Below, in pieces: positions 1 through 7,905 of a stretch of 25,675 nucleotides of DNA. A program made the translations under genes and the position numbers. The DNA lies in contig MDVR01000133.1 of the NCBI GenBank assembly GCA_001940725.1, forward strand, positions 1 through 25,675, written 5' to 3'. This stretch comes from Candidatus Heimdallarchaeota archaeon LC_2 (GTDB lineage: Archaea; Asgardarchaeota; Heimdallarchaeia; Heimdallarchaeales; Kariarchaeaceae). The notes under the pieces are model-generated. The model saw only the letters and a list, made by a program, of their open reading frames with translations, did no database searches and was not told the origin of the DNA. Positions within the stretch are counted from its first letter, which is position 1. Each line of letters starts with the position of its first letter.

Positions 1-356
1 ACATTATTCTTGTAATTTGCTTTTTTGAGCCGGATATTTATCTCATCGTGGTTCTTTGCAGGCTGTAGGGAAAAGTAAGAAAGAGTGGGTAGGCCAACAG
101 ATATATCACATCCCTCGAATTGACCATCACAATCATTATAATGTAAATGAAAATGTAACCCCCACTCTTCATCTTGCTTTTCAATCCAATCTTTTACACA
201 GATTTTTCCTGATAACAGAATGTTCAACATCTGATTTGATAACCTGCTTTTCCTGAAATCGGATTTAAATCTATCCGAATGGGGTTTAGAAGAGATTACA
301 ACTTCCAACAATTCCGTATTTAGAGTTTTTATTGGATTATGTATCACCTTATCAGT
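1..356. repeat. Left arm of 356-bp inverted repeat
   Basis: Base n in 1-356 is complementary to base 926-n, so this arm is the reverse complement of 570-925. Every stretch I compared matched, and the match stops at 357/569. It begins exactly at base 1, which suggests the sequence itself starts inside the repeat. Read on the minus strand it encodes the same protein segment as the right arm, so it holds no independent gene. Confidence 0.95.
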
Positions 357-569
357 ATCATTAGCATGCATCAGTTCCTGAATCCTTCTTCGCTGATCAT
401 ATTTGGTAGTTTCATTGTTTGATAAATCACGACCAACTAATTTATCTAATATTTTATTTACTTCAACCTCAAACAATTCAGAGTTTTTCATTGCTCCACC
501 AAACATCAAGAGAATTAACTCCTCAACTACCATATCCGCTTGTTTTATATCATATAATCGCACGCTATC

Positions 570-925
570 ACTGATAAGGTGATACATAATCCAATAAAAA
601 CTCTAAATACGGAATTGTTGGAAGTTGTAATCTCTTCTAAACCCCATTCGGATAGATTTAAATCCGATTTCAGGAAAAGCAGGTTATCAAATCAGATGTT
701 GAACATTCTGTTATCAGGAAAAATCTGTGTAAAAGATTGGATTGAAAAGCAAGATGAAGAGTGGGGGTTACATTTTCATTTACATTATAATGATTGTGAT
801 GGTCAATTCGAGGGATGTGATATATCTGTTGGCCTACCCACTCTTTCTTACTTTTCCCTACAGCCTGCAAAGAACCACGATGAGATAAATATCCGGCTCA
901 AAAAAGCAAATTACAAGAATAATGT
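570..925. repeat. Right arm of 356-bp inverted repeat
   Basis: Reverse complement of 1-356, separated from it by a 213-bp spacer (357-569). It lies inside the gene at 579-1370 and is probably the genuine genomic copy, because the reading frame continues past 925 to a normal stop. The spacer read on the minus strand joins this arm in frame, which suggests a fold-back chimera. Confidence 0.95.
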
Positions 926-1370
926 ATCTAATCTGATTATACAATCTGGACCAAAGTTGAATAAATTACAATTTTCTCCCAAGATCGGTATATCTAAACC
1001 AAGGATAAGGGATCGTGTTGTTCTGGATAGCAATACAACCATATTTGAAAAAGAAGTAGGGGGAGAACAAACTCGCATGGTTATTCCCAAGAGTATCACT
1101 CAGGTTTACAAGACCAAGATAATTGATACAAGAACAAAAGCCGATCTGCAAGATATGGATATTCTGAGAATAATGGAAGGTTTGATTAAATTAAATGTTT
1201 GTAATAGTTATGATTTCTCATCCTACGAGGAAAGAATAATCCTTTTCATTTCAATAGATGCTGATCAAGAGGAGATCATAGTTACTAAGAACCTTCCAGC
1301 AGAGTTACAGGAATCATTGTCAAATCTGAATCATACGAAAAATCTACAGCTGGTAATTCTCGTGGATTAA
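579..1370 (+). CDS. Hypothetical protein, probably lacking its true N-terminus
   Basis: A 263-residue frame that I do not recognise; no signal peptide or membrane helix is obvious. The GTG at 579 is only the first start after the inverted-repeat join and is unlikely to be the real one. On the minus strand, 569 down to 357 is open without a stop for 71 codons. It runs into the arm in this same frame, with residues such as RRRIQELMHAND just before the segment VIHNPIKTL that begins here. The native protein is therefore probably at least 334 residues, with its start outside the window. The middle contains HFHLHYNDCDGQ and GLPTLSYF; the C-terminus alternates short strands and helices. It faces no operon partner. 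A mobile-element or host-defence role is possible from the neighbourhood but has no sequence support. Confidence 0.6.
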   Translation: MIHNPIKTLNTELLEVVISSKPHSDRFKSDFRKSRLSNQMLNILLSGKICVKDWIEKQDEEWGLHFHLHYNDCDGQFEGCDISVGLPTLSYFSLQPAKNHDEINIRLKKANYKNNVSNLIIQSGPKLNKLQFSPKIGISKPRIRDRVVLDSNTTIFEKEVGGEQTRMVIPKSITQVYKTKIIDTRTKADLQDMDILRIMEGLIKLNVCNSYDFSSYEERIILFISIDADQEEIIVTKNLPAELQESLSNLNHTKNLQLVILVD

Positions 1371-1676
1371 CAAAGGAATCACTCATCTGAAAGAGCCCGT
1401 GTGGGTTGAACTAGGTGTATTGTGAGGCATTTCCGTACCGACAAGAAATTAGTGTATCCCTACTTGATTGAGATTATGAAAGTTCTTGTCACCACGCAGA
1501 AAAAATCATACCCAGATTATTTAAACTATGAATAATGAGCGCAGAAAATTTGATACTTTTTGGTATTTTTAAAATGATGCCGTATTTATACTCAACAATT
1601 TAGAACCTCTAAAAAATTGACGGAATAAAAATGATGTTTTTAAAAAGAGATAAAAAATTTATATCTCAGAGTTTCT
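1371..1676. other. Gene-free stretch with one near-copy of a dispersed 12-mer
   Basis: No coding frame of useful length on either strand, and no tRNA-like fold. It contains CCGTACCGACAAGAA at 1433-1447, one mismatch from CCGGACCGACAAGAA found upstream of other accessory genes. The 3' half is extremely AT-rich. Confidence 0.5.
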
Positions 1677-2373
1677 ATGAATATAACATTTGAAAATATA
1701 CCGGAGGATCTGAAAAAATTTATCATTAAGGCTGGGAATTGTATTCTTAGAGATTTTAACTACAATCTACATAAATTCAAATATATGGGAATATAAATTT
1801 GAAAATTATTATTCTGATTGGTTAAAGAAGAAAATTTCTTTGATTAGAAAAATTGCAGTGGAATTTGTTTATGAAGGATATAGTTAAAGAGTTGCTTGGA
1901 AATATAAATTTAGAATTGAGTTTTTGAAAGTTTTAGCTCAAAAAATATCTGAGGAATTACACATTCTTGATGCAATAATATCCGCCAATAAATGGGAGGG
2001 AAAATTGGGTTATGAGATTGCACAAACTAAACTAAAGCTATTTTTTAAACAAAACCGTAGGTTACCAATGGTATCAGACAAAGGTATGAATCAAATATCT
2101 AGGGCATGTTTACGGAATCATTGGAAAATTTTTGGAATTCATAGGTGGAATGATCTTCTTCTATCCGAATTCGGTGAGATCAATGATAAGTTCAAAAAAT
2201 ATGTTGGTTGGAAAGGTTTGGATTATGCAATTAATAAATTTAAAAAGATAAAATCTGAGAAAAAGCGAGAACCAAAATCAAGTGATTTGGGAGCTTTAGG
2301 GTTTTATTCTTCAGCTTCAGCTGGTTATTGGACAGAATTTGGCATTCACAGTTGGTGTGATTTTCAATTGTAG
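1677..2373 (+). pseudogene. Broken protein with homing-endonuclease-associated repeats
   Basis: The intact part starts at TTG 1924 and gives 149 residues made of two related units of about 45 residues. Unit 1 (about residues 32-81) runs from AQTKLKLFFKQNRRLP to FGIHRWNDLL. Unit 2 (about 101-149) runs from AINKFKKIKSEKKREP to FGIHSWCDFQL. The A..K(F)...(K)..R.P..SD.G......FG.H.W pattern is that of the homing-endonuclease-associated repeat (HNH_repeat family). The same frame is open upstream from about 1797 apart from one TAA at 1885-1887. ATG 1677 begins a further 39-codon piece in another frame that would join after a frameshift near 1785-1796. The locus therefore looks like a decayed homing-endonuclease-related or DNA-binding repeat gene. 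No nuclease core is visible. Its 3' end overlaps the antisense gene by 134 bp. The shorter 1924-2373 frame could still be expressed. Confidence 0.6.
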
Positions 2374-3247
2374 AGAGGGTCTTATTTTTGAATTCCTTGG
2401 AACAGGTTTCACAAGTATAATCTAGCTTCTGTAATGGAAATGGCTTCTTCAGTAGCCAAAAATTATCATCTTTGGTTGTTTGGTTACTTGTCCTACAAGT
2501 TCTTGGTTTTATTTGGTAATTCCATGCTGGAATTGAGGTGTCAAAGGTAATATTAAGTGTGCTTAATTGCTCGACAGAGACTTTTAAGCCAGTTTGATAC
2601 TCTTTCTCTGTGATGATACCATCCACCTTCAACCCCGTCATTGTAGTCGTGGTTTTGATATAATTTAAAGCTGTTTCATGATCGATAAGGGGTCGACCAG
2701 CCCAGTTAAGGCTGATATAGCTGAAAAGTCGATGTTCAATTGGATTCCATTTTGATGTTCCAGAAGGATAATGACAGACTTGGACAGTCAATCCTAATTC
2801 ATCTGCAAGTTTTTCCTTATAACTTAGTTTTAAATCAATTTTATACATTTCTAAATGATCGAGATAAACCTCTATCCTGAGTATAGCCCAGTATTGTGCT
2901 ATGTATCTGGCTATGTAACTGCTAACAAGAAAACTAGCAAAAAAAAATGTGGCCATAAGATCATTTTGTAAATGGACACCGGCAAATAGAGCCAAAATTA
3001 TTATTGTAGGATTAATAATATATATTATTCTTTTATTAATTCGTCCCCCTCTATCAATATTTGTAATATTAAAAATATCTCGGTAATATATACCCATAGA
3101 TTTGACCTCCTGTTCCTCTTCGAATACCAATGCTGCGTCTGTTGTGTACAGTAACCCCTTATCATTTAATATTCTTGTCTTGCATTGATACCCAGCATAC
3201 TCAGTGTTGTTGTAGTGGATTCCTTGTAGCTTGTTCTTATCTCTCAT
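2240..3247 (-). CDS. Chimeric frame: two-helix membrane protein fused to ISAzo13-type transposase tail
   Basis: The frame is open from GTG 3274, but the ATG at 3247 is the more natural start and gives about 335 residues (numbering here counts from 3274). Residues 10-150 look like a small membrane protein: a polar domain, then two hydrophobic helices at about 83-101 and 107-125, then a short cytosolic-looking strand region, an arrangement reminiscent of bacterial PH-like membrane proteins. From about residue 151 the sequence changes to the C-terminal end of an ISAzo13-family DDE transposase, with KLADELGLTVQVCHYPSGTS, KWNPIEHRLFSYIS, GRPL and WNYQIKPR. After residue 258 comes an unrelated tail with CETC. 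The last 45 residues are antisense to the repeat-protein pseudogene. No TATA box sits at the usual distance. This is probably a truncated host gene interrupted by IS debris rather than an evolved fusion. Confidence 0.55.
   Translation of the reverse strand: MRDKNKLQGIHYNNTEYAGYQCKTRILNDKGLLYTTDAALVFEEEQEVKSMGIYYRDIFNITNIDRGGRINKRIIYIINPTIIILALFAGVHLQNDLMATFFFASFLVSSYIARYIAQYWAILRIEVYLDHLEMYKIDLKLSYKEKLADELGLTVQVCHYPSGTSKWNPIEHRLFSYISLNWAGRPLIDHETALNYIKTTTTMTGLKVDGIITEKEYQTGLKVSVEQLSTLNITFDTSIPAWNYQIKPRTCRTSNQTTKDDNFWLLKKPFPLQKLDYTCETCSKEFKNKTLSTIENHTNCECQILSNNQLKLKNKTLKLPNHLILVLAFSQILSF
2501..2824 (-). mobile_element. 3' fragment of an ISAzo13-family insertion sequence
   Basis: About 108 codons on the minus strand match the conserved end of ISAzo13 transposases: the CHYPSGTSKWN-IEHRLFS block with its catalytic-end glutamate region, NWAGRPL, the TTTMTGLKV block and WNYQIKPR. 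The catalytic N-terminal two thirds are missing, and no complete terminal repeats or target duplication were seen. It is a dead remnant that cannot transpose on its own. Confidence 0.75.
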
Positions 3248-3274
3248 TAGGTAATTTACTCGTAAGTGAATCAC

Positions 3275-3626
3275 TAGTGTAAATGCTAAGTTAAATCATC
3301 ACCTCGTTAAGTAAACTAGATACCAAATTGTGGTTTGAAAGGATAAAGTTCAAAGCCTGCAAGTCTTCACCCATTTCTAATCTCTAATTTTGCCCTTCTC
3401 TTTTTCACCCATTTCCACACCTCTCTGAACCATGAAATCAGAGGTAATTTTTGTAGAATGTTCCTCACTATATTTAATTCACCATTTTCAAAGATTACCT
3501 ATTAAATTAGAGCGCCATAGAGCTAATTAAGTATGTACACGAGTGATCCATAAACGAATTTACTAGTACTGAATTTTATATAAGGGACCATTTTGTTTTG
3601 TTGATATTTTAGCATTGATCGATCCT
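3275..3626. other. Gene-free stretch with a direct repeat
   Basis: TTCACCCATTTC occurs twice, at 3366-3377 and 3404-3415 (38-bp period), in a pyrimidine-rich tract. A 6-bp stem CTCTGA/TCAGAG follows. A GATCGATC site lies near 3617. No credible gene or RNA was found. Confidence 0.4.
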
Positions 3627-3914
3627 TCATAATTCGTACAATTCTTTTAATTCCTCAATATGTAGTGATAAATCATCCCAGAAACTTCCTCTAATCTTTA
3701 AATTGCAGAGTTGCAATTTCCATAAATCCTTTCTCATTTGCCAAGAATAAAATCTGATATACTTCTTTTCCTTCTCCTCCATAACAACAAGGGCTTTCCA
3801 AGTTCTTGCATTCTTGATCAGGCTAATTCCACCAAGAATTGTCCTTGAGAAATTGGGATTATCGGTTTTAATCGGAAAAATCGTTTCCGTATGGTCATAT
3901 AATTGTTGGGACAT
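3627..3914 (-). CDS. Small hypothetical protein downstream of the GHKL ATPase
   Basis: A 95-residue soluble protein with no recognised family. It is rich in aromatic and charged residues (KKYIRFYSWQMRKDLW) and ends in an acidic helix (HIEELKELYEL). The ATG at 3914 is well supported: a TATA box CTATATAG sits at 3945-3938 on the minus strand, 31 nt before it. It therefore has its own promoter although it follows the large ATPase gene by 98 bp on the same strand. Its position suggests a functional tie to the ATPase, for example as an accessory or regulatory subunit, but nothing in the sequence proves it. Confidence 0.65.
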   Translation of the reverse strand: MSQQLYDHTETIFPIKTDNPNFSRTILGGISLIKNARTWKALVVMEEKEKKYIRFYSWQMRKDLWKLQLCNLKIRGSFWDDLSLHIEELKELYEL

Positions 3915-3937
3915 TACCTTTTCTATTGATATGAATA

Positions 3938-3945
3938 CTATATAG
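3938..3945 (-). promoter_or_regulatory. TATA box for the gene at 3914
   Basis: CTATATAG on the minus strand, its 5' end 31 nt before the ATG. This is the spacing of a leaderless archaeal transcript. Confidence 0.6.
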
Positions 3946-4012
3946 GAAAAGACGATAATTTCAATTTCTCAATCGATTCTAGTTCTTAAACCAATGACTG
4001 AGATCGATCAAC

Positions 4013-6382
4013 CTATGTCAAATTATCGTGGATTTTTAAAATTCGAGTAAGCAAAGGGATTATTGAAGGAGAAATTGAGTCAAGAAAATTTCTTGTGTTA
4101 TCTTCATAATCAAGCTCTTCTTCTATTTCATTCGCATTTCGTCTTAATTGATTAATATAGGTTAAGGTATAAAGTGAAAGAGTCGTCTTGTAAAAAAGGG
4201 TGTACAACTCTTTCTTATCATTTGAAAAATCAAATATTCTACCTTTCAAAAAAGCACAGTCCATATTTACATATATATTAAATTCATTTGGATCAAGTAT
4301 TGCATACCCTGCGCTGTATTTGTTAAAATTATGATCCTTCCACTTATCCTGATAAATAGGGTGAATTTTTGGTGGTTCTAGCATTTGAGAGCTTCTCTCG
4401 GCACCCTCCCCAGGTTGTTTAGGGCTTTTTGGCTTTGCTCTTCCAGGAGTTCCAATTTGAGGAGGTTCTCTCATTTTTATAATAAACTCGATGATAATTG
4501 GATGAATCATCCTATCATCTTCTATACGTATTTGATAGGAAATTACTTCCCCTACTTCCACATAATCATCTCCAACAATACGAAGAGTGAATTCTCCATT
4601 CCAAAGTGTCCAACTATAGAACTTGCCTGCTTCTAATAGGTGACCATTTAACTGGAGTTCAATTTTCCCTTGTATTGTATCTCTTGTAAAATAATCATTA
4701 ACCACATCAGTCTCAAAATCGACCTTGATTGACCTCCCAATACTCGCCAATTTCGGTTTTTCGTAGGTATGATCCCTTTTTAACTTAAAAAAATTAGGAA
4801 ATTCCTCTCCTTTAAATTCCACAACCATTTTACCTGTGGAGTAATTTAATGGGCTGTGAAGCACCTTACCGTGTTGCAATAGATCATTTAACATTGGCTC
4901 ATTGATTATATCTTGAATGGTATCATTAAACAGTTTATCATCATCCACGATCTGGCTTGCTTTTTTCTCCTTACGAGCTGCATTTAGTTCTTTGAGTCCA
5001 CGATGATCTTTTATTTCACTCTCAATCTTTTTTTCTAAGTTTAATCTAAGTTCCCCATCAACTAATCTATCCCTACTTGTCATAAAAAGATCCGTCTGTA
5101 CATATCTTGGTAATCTACTGCAATCAATTATTATTATAATTTCCTTTTTTAAATGTGATAACCCTACTCTTTTCCTGGTTAGAAAACTATTAGAGGAAAA
5201 CCCATGACTTTGGCCATTCAATGTGTATAGAATTGCATCATTGGAAAAGTACCTCTTTCTTTGAGCGTCCTTAAAAGCATAAATCGTATATTGGATCAAA
5301 TTATTTTCGAAACTAAATGTTCCTGAGCTAGGGAAATCTTGTTCTAAATCGAGTTGTTGTATCTCTTTTAGTTTGTATTTTATACCTCGTAAATATCCAG
5401 GATAATACTTCTCTTCTCCCCGATAATCTCTTCTCTCGTAGATCATAGTGGGAAGTGCTGGTTCAGGTAACAACGTATCGAGTCGTAAAACTAAATCCTT
5501 GTAGATATTCGCTCTTAAACCTGAAGGTAAATCATATTCGTAGAGTTTAACATAAGTTCCGGAAACCAAATCTTCTGCATAAGTCTTTTCTCCACCATAT
5601 TCAGGTCGAATTTTTAGAATATCTGCCTTAAATTTAGGAATTTGATTATTACATATTAAATATCTATAGACCACATTTTTCATGTTGCGCTGAGGTCTGA
5701 ATTTTCTAACTAATGTAAAACCCCAATTATCAGAGCTTGGGTCTGTTACATCAATAATTGATGGGGCTCTTTTACTCACAATTAGTTGCAGATTGTGCTT
5801 TCCACAAAATTTCAGCGCTCCTGTACTACCCATATTATATGCTCCTTGGACGAATTTAATCCGGGCTTTATTGCTTTTGATTAGTGAAAGAAATGTTTCA
5901 GGCATTCTATTAGGTGTTTGACCCTCTCCAGTATCAATAATTGCAATAGATGGTCTGGTTCGTAATCCAGTTGCAACAACTTGTATATTTTCAGCCAATT
6001 TCTTTTGTTCTCTTTCTGATATATCAGAAAGCTTTCCTGATCTGAAACCGAAAAACGAGATTAATGCTTCTTGTATGGATTTTGGTGCTGATTTTGATTC
6101 GGGATTGATTTGCTGTTCCAGACATTTCTTCAATAAAATTGCATCAATTGAATTTGTAATTTTTTCAATTAATGCCCGATCAGAAGAAGACTGTTGATTT
6201 CCTATTACAGAGAAATTAGATTCTTCATCTCCATAATCTCTCCAGAAATGATCATCATCAGTTATGTTATATTTTTCTAAGACATCAAATACTGTTTGTT
6301 CTTCATCTGCAAATATTAATTCTAAGCATAATTCAGACATTTCTTTGTTGTTTAATTTCAAGAAATTAAGAAACTTCCTCAC
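4013..6382 (-). CDS. Large GHKL-fold ATPase (MutL/MORC/Hsp90-like), possible defence protein
   Basis: About 789 residues. The N-terminal GHKL ATPase is clear: N box ALIEKITNSIDAIL (70-83) with the Glu/Asn pair, G1 box DTGEGQ (150-155) and glycine-rich lid GAYNMGSTGAL (180-190). A second ATPase-associated region follows to about 470 (RLPRYVQTDLFMTSRDRL). A charged helix and then a beta-rich Ig-like module lie at about 525-660. A Pro-rich linker (about 660-690) precedes a helical C-terminal domain. There is no phosphoacceptor histidine-kinase domain, and neither an Hsp90 middle domain nor topoisomerase parts are evident. MutL/MORC-like GHKL ATPases are known in restriction-type and defence neighbourhoods, which fits the IS-rich surroundings. 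The GTG at 6382 lies too close to the TATA-like AAATTTAT (6393-6386); TTG 6361 (32 nt away) or ATG 6343 is more likely the true start. Function is inferred only. Confidence 0.85.
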   Translation of the reverse strand: MRKFLNFLKLNNKEMSELCLELIFADEEQTVFDVLEKYNITDDDHFWRDYGDEESNFSVIGNQQSSSDRALIEKITNSIDAILLKKCLEQQINPESKSAPKSIQEALISFFGFRSGKLSDISEREQKKLAENIQVVATGLRTRPSIAIIDTGEGQTPNRMPETFLSLIKSNKARIKFVQGAYNMGSTGALKFCGKHNLQLIVSKRAPSIIDVTDPSSDNWGFTLVRKFRPQRNMKNVVYRYLICNNQIPKFKADILKIRPEYGGEKTYAEDLVSGTYVKLYEYDLPSGLRANIYKDLVLRLDTLLPEPALPTMIYERRDYRGEEKYYPGYLRGIKYKLKEIQQLDLEQDFPSSGTFSFENNLIQYTIYAFKDAQRKRYFSNDAILYTLNGQSHGFSSNSFLTRKRVGLSHLKKEIIIIIDCSRLPRYVQTDLFMTSRDRLVDGELRLNLEKKIESEIKDHRGLKELNAARKEKKASQIVDDDKLFNDTIQDIINEPMLNDLLQHGKVLHSPLNYSTGKMVVEFKGEEFPNFFKLKRDHTYEKPKLASIGRSIKVDFETDVVNDYFTRDTIQGKIELQLNGHLLEAGKFYSWTLWNGEFTLRIVGDDYVEVGEVISYQIRIEDDRMIHPIIIEFIIKMREPPQIGTPGRAKPKSPKQPGEGAERSSQMLEPPKIHPIYQDKWKDHNFNKYSAGYAILDPNEFNIYVNMDCAFLKGRIFDFSNDKKELYTLFYKTTLSLYTLTYINQLRRNANEIEEELDYEDNTRNFLDSISPSIIPLLTRILKIHDNLT

Positions 6383-6711
6383 CTCATAAATTTAGGACCA
6401 TTTTAATCATAGAGTAGAAGCGATGAAGTTTACTGTCGATCGATCTAACAAACAATGGCTAATGAGACTGTTTGTTATCGAAATTAGTTCCTTTCGGTTC
6501 CAAAGATGAAGGAATGATATATATTACACAGGAAAGGACCGATTTGAAATATCGATAATCGATTTTTTAAGAATCTTATGGAAACTGGGTGATTCTGATA
6601 AGCTGAATTATTAGGATCGATCGAAATTACAATCGATCTACTATGAACCTCAGTTTCAACAAAGTTTTCGTCCCTCAAATCACAAACTAATTGAAAAATA
6701 CGAAATAGAAT
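6383..6711. other. Intergenic stretch with GATCGATC palindromes
   Basis: Holds several palindromic GATCGATC/ATCGAT sites, including the inverted pair GATCGAT (6615-6621) and ATCGATC (6632-6638). A 64-codon minus-strand frame from TTG 6678 is not convincing. Nothing else was recognised. Confidence 0.4.
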
Positions 6712-6867
6712 TTAGTGATTGTCCGAAATACTATCGGCAATATTTTTGCCCGATAGATCTTGATATTGTCCACTCGAAATAACTATATACCCCTTTTCTA
6801 ATTTTTCATTCATTCCTTCCATAAACTTAATCGGGTCTCGGAATTCAATTACAATAAAATCTTGCAT
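6712..6867 (-). CDS. Small 51-residue hypothetical protein
   Basis: ATG 6867 to TAA 6712 encodes 51 residues, beginning MQDFIVIEFRDPIKFMEGMN and containing KLEKGYIVISSGQYQDLSGK. The composition is that of a real soluble protein, with alternating hydrophobic strands and a short helix. A minus-strand TATA box ATTATATT has its 5' end at 6899, exactly 32 nt before the ATG, matching the leaderless pattern seen elsewhere in the window. Family unknown. It is divergent from the gene at 7093 and transcribed toward the GHKL ATPase gene, which starts some 330 bp further on. Confidence 0.55.
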   Translation of the reverse strand: MQDFIVIEFRDPIKFMEGMNEKLEKGYIVISSGQYQDLSGKNIADSISDNH

Positions 6868-6891
6868 AGCAATTATATTGTTGTTTGATGA

Positions 6892-6899
6892 AATATAAT
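6892..6899 (-). promoter_or_regulatory. TATA box for the small gene at 6867
   Basis: ATTATATT on the minus strand, 32 nt before the ATG; supports the short gene being real. Confidence 0.5.
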
Positions 6900-7061
6900 T
6901 ATTGGTTGACAGATGAATTTTGGGTAGTGAATACTTTTGGTTGAAACATATAATCTGTAACTATCTGAAATATCAATCTAGTAGCATTACACAATATGCT
7001 TTGAGGTGCCACAATACTCATTAAACTAAATATTAGATTCGGTCACCCCTGCCCTACTCTC

Positions 7062-7070
7062 CTTTTATAT
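7062..7070 (+). promoter_or_regulatory. TATA box for the gene at 7093
   Basis: CTTTTATAT with its 5' end 31 nt before the ATG; leaderless spacing. Confidence 0.65.
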
Positions 7071-7092
7071 TTGATAGTGTATAGATAGAATA

Positions 7093-7731
7093 ATGACGCA
7101 AATCGAGGAACAGATCAATACTGACCAAATGACTGCAAAATCAATCAATGTTCAGATCACAACCATTGATATCAACCGGGAAAAATCATTATTCCAATTT
7201 TTCTCCCAATTCAATGGTTGGTATAAGATACCCATCCTTGCCGGAGATCCTCATCTCTTCGGCTTCAATGAGACAGGTGTATTCCAGGTCCATGATTTTA
7301 TATTTCCTGAGATCTTTCATTTCAATGCGTCGCGTAGATGTTATATCAAAGAAATTGATGATAGAGGACATTTTTATCTCTACTTCAATGAAGATTCCAA
7401 ACTGAAAGATATTGGGGATCTAAACCTTATTATGGGCTGTACTTCCAATGATTTGAAATTAGCTGATATACAGCTGCTAAATTATGATCCAGTTTCAAAG
7501 AAGGATGCAATGATTTTATCCAATCAAATCTTAACACACGACCACACTTATGAGGAGTTGGATTTCTTCATTAAAGAAACTCTGGAACTGAATTTTAATA
7601 TTTTAAGATCGGCAGAGGTGGACCACGTGATACAATTTGTTTACAACAATTCATGGAAATATATTTCTTTGTACAACTGTATCGTGCAAGCTGCCCGAAA
7701 TATCCAGTCTTTCCAGGGTGATTTATCTTAG
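7093..7731 (+). CDS. Hypothetical soluble protein
   Basis: 212 residues, no family recognised. The N-terminal half is aromatic and beta-rich, with GWYKIPILAGDPHLFGF and CYIKEIDDRGHFYLYFNED. The C-terminal half is helical (AMILSNQILTHDHTYEELDF, ending in an aliphatic helix). There is no signal peptide or membrane helix. The ATG is fixed by a TATA box 31 nt upstream. It is followed 33 bp later by a tiny membrane protein on the same strand with its own TATA box. The layout of a compact strand-rich domain followed by helices would suit a binding or immunity-type protein, but that is speculation. Confidence 0.75.
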   Translation: MTQIEEQINTDQMTAKSINVQITTIDINREKSLFQFFSQFNGWYKIPILAGDPHLFGFNETGVFQVHDFIFPEIFHFNASRRCYIKEIDDRGHFYLYFNEDSKLKDIGDLNLIMGCTSNDLKLADIQLLNYDPVSKKDAMILSNQILTHDHTYEELDFFIKETLELNFNILRSAEVDHVIQFVYNNSWKYISLYNCIVQAARNIQSFQGDLS

Positions 7732-7734
7732 TTC

Positions 7735-7742
7735 CTTAAATA
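7735..7742 (+). promoter_or_regulatory. TATA box for the small membrane protein at 7765
   Basis: CTTAAATA, 5' end 30 nt before ATG 7765 but only 18 nt before ATG 7753. It therefore selects the downstream start. Confidence 0.55.
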
Positions 7743-7764
7743 AAATACAGGTATGATTATAATT

Positions 7765-7902
7765 ATGACAAGTAGAAATAACAGATTTTATAACCTGGGA
7801 TTACTTGATTGTTTAGATCTGAAGAACATTATTGTGGGACTATTTATTTCCATTATTTGTGCCTTGTTTTCAATATTAACTGTAGATTACTGGTTCACTT
7901 AG
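7765..7902 (+). CDS. Tiny single-span membrane protein
   Basis: 45 residues from ATG 7765 (49 from ATG 7753). The TATA box favours 7765. A short basic head (MTSRNNRFY) is followed by one hydrophobic segment of about 20 residues (IIVGLFISIICALFSILTV) and the end DYWFT. The layout is that of a one-pass membrane micro-protein with a cytosolic N-terminus. Its 3' end lies 3 bp from the end of the convergent gene at 7906-8313. Family unknown. A toxin-like or membrane-sensor role cannot be judged from sequence. Confidence 0.5.
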   Translation: MTSRNNRFYNLGLLDCLDLKNIIVGLFISIICALFSILTVDYWFT

Positions 7903-7905
7903 ATA

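Noticed and set aside
56..256. 66-residue plus-strand frame in the left repeat arm (and its twin at 670-870 minus)
   Set aside because: It is the antisense of the real gene's coding sequence in the inverted repeat; the two copies are identical because the DNA is.
1371..1676. tRNA-like T-arm (GGGTTGAACTA) near 1402
   Set aside because: No acceptor, D or anticodon arms can be paired around it; no other tRNA was found in the window.
3366..3415. CRISPR array suspicion from the twofold TTCACCCATTTC
   Set aside because: Only two 12-bp copies, no further units, no cas genes.
3432..3530. 32-codon plus-strand frame beginning MKSEVIFVEC
   Set aside because: No promoter at the usual spacing and no sign of a family.
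6484..6678. 64-residue minus-strand frame from TTG 6678
   Set aside because: Irregular composition, weak start and a poor promoter match; overlaps only palindromic intergenic DNA.
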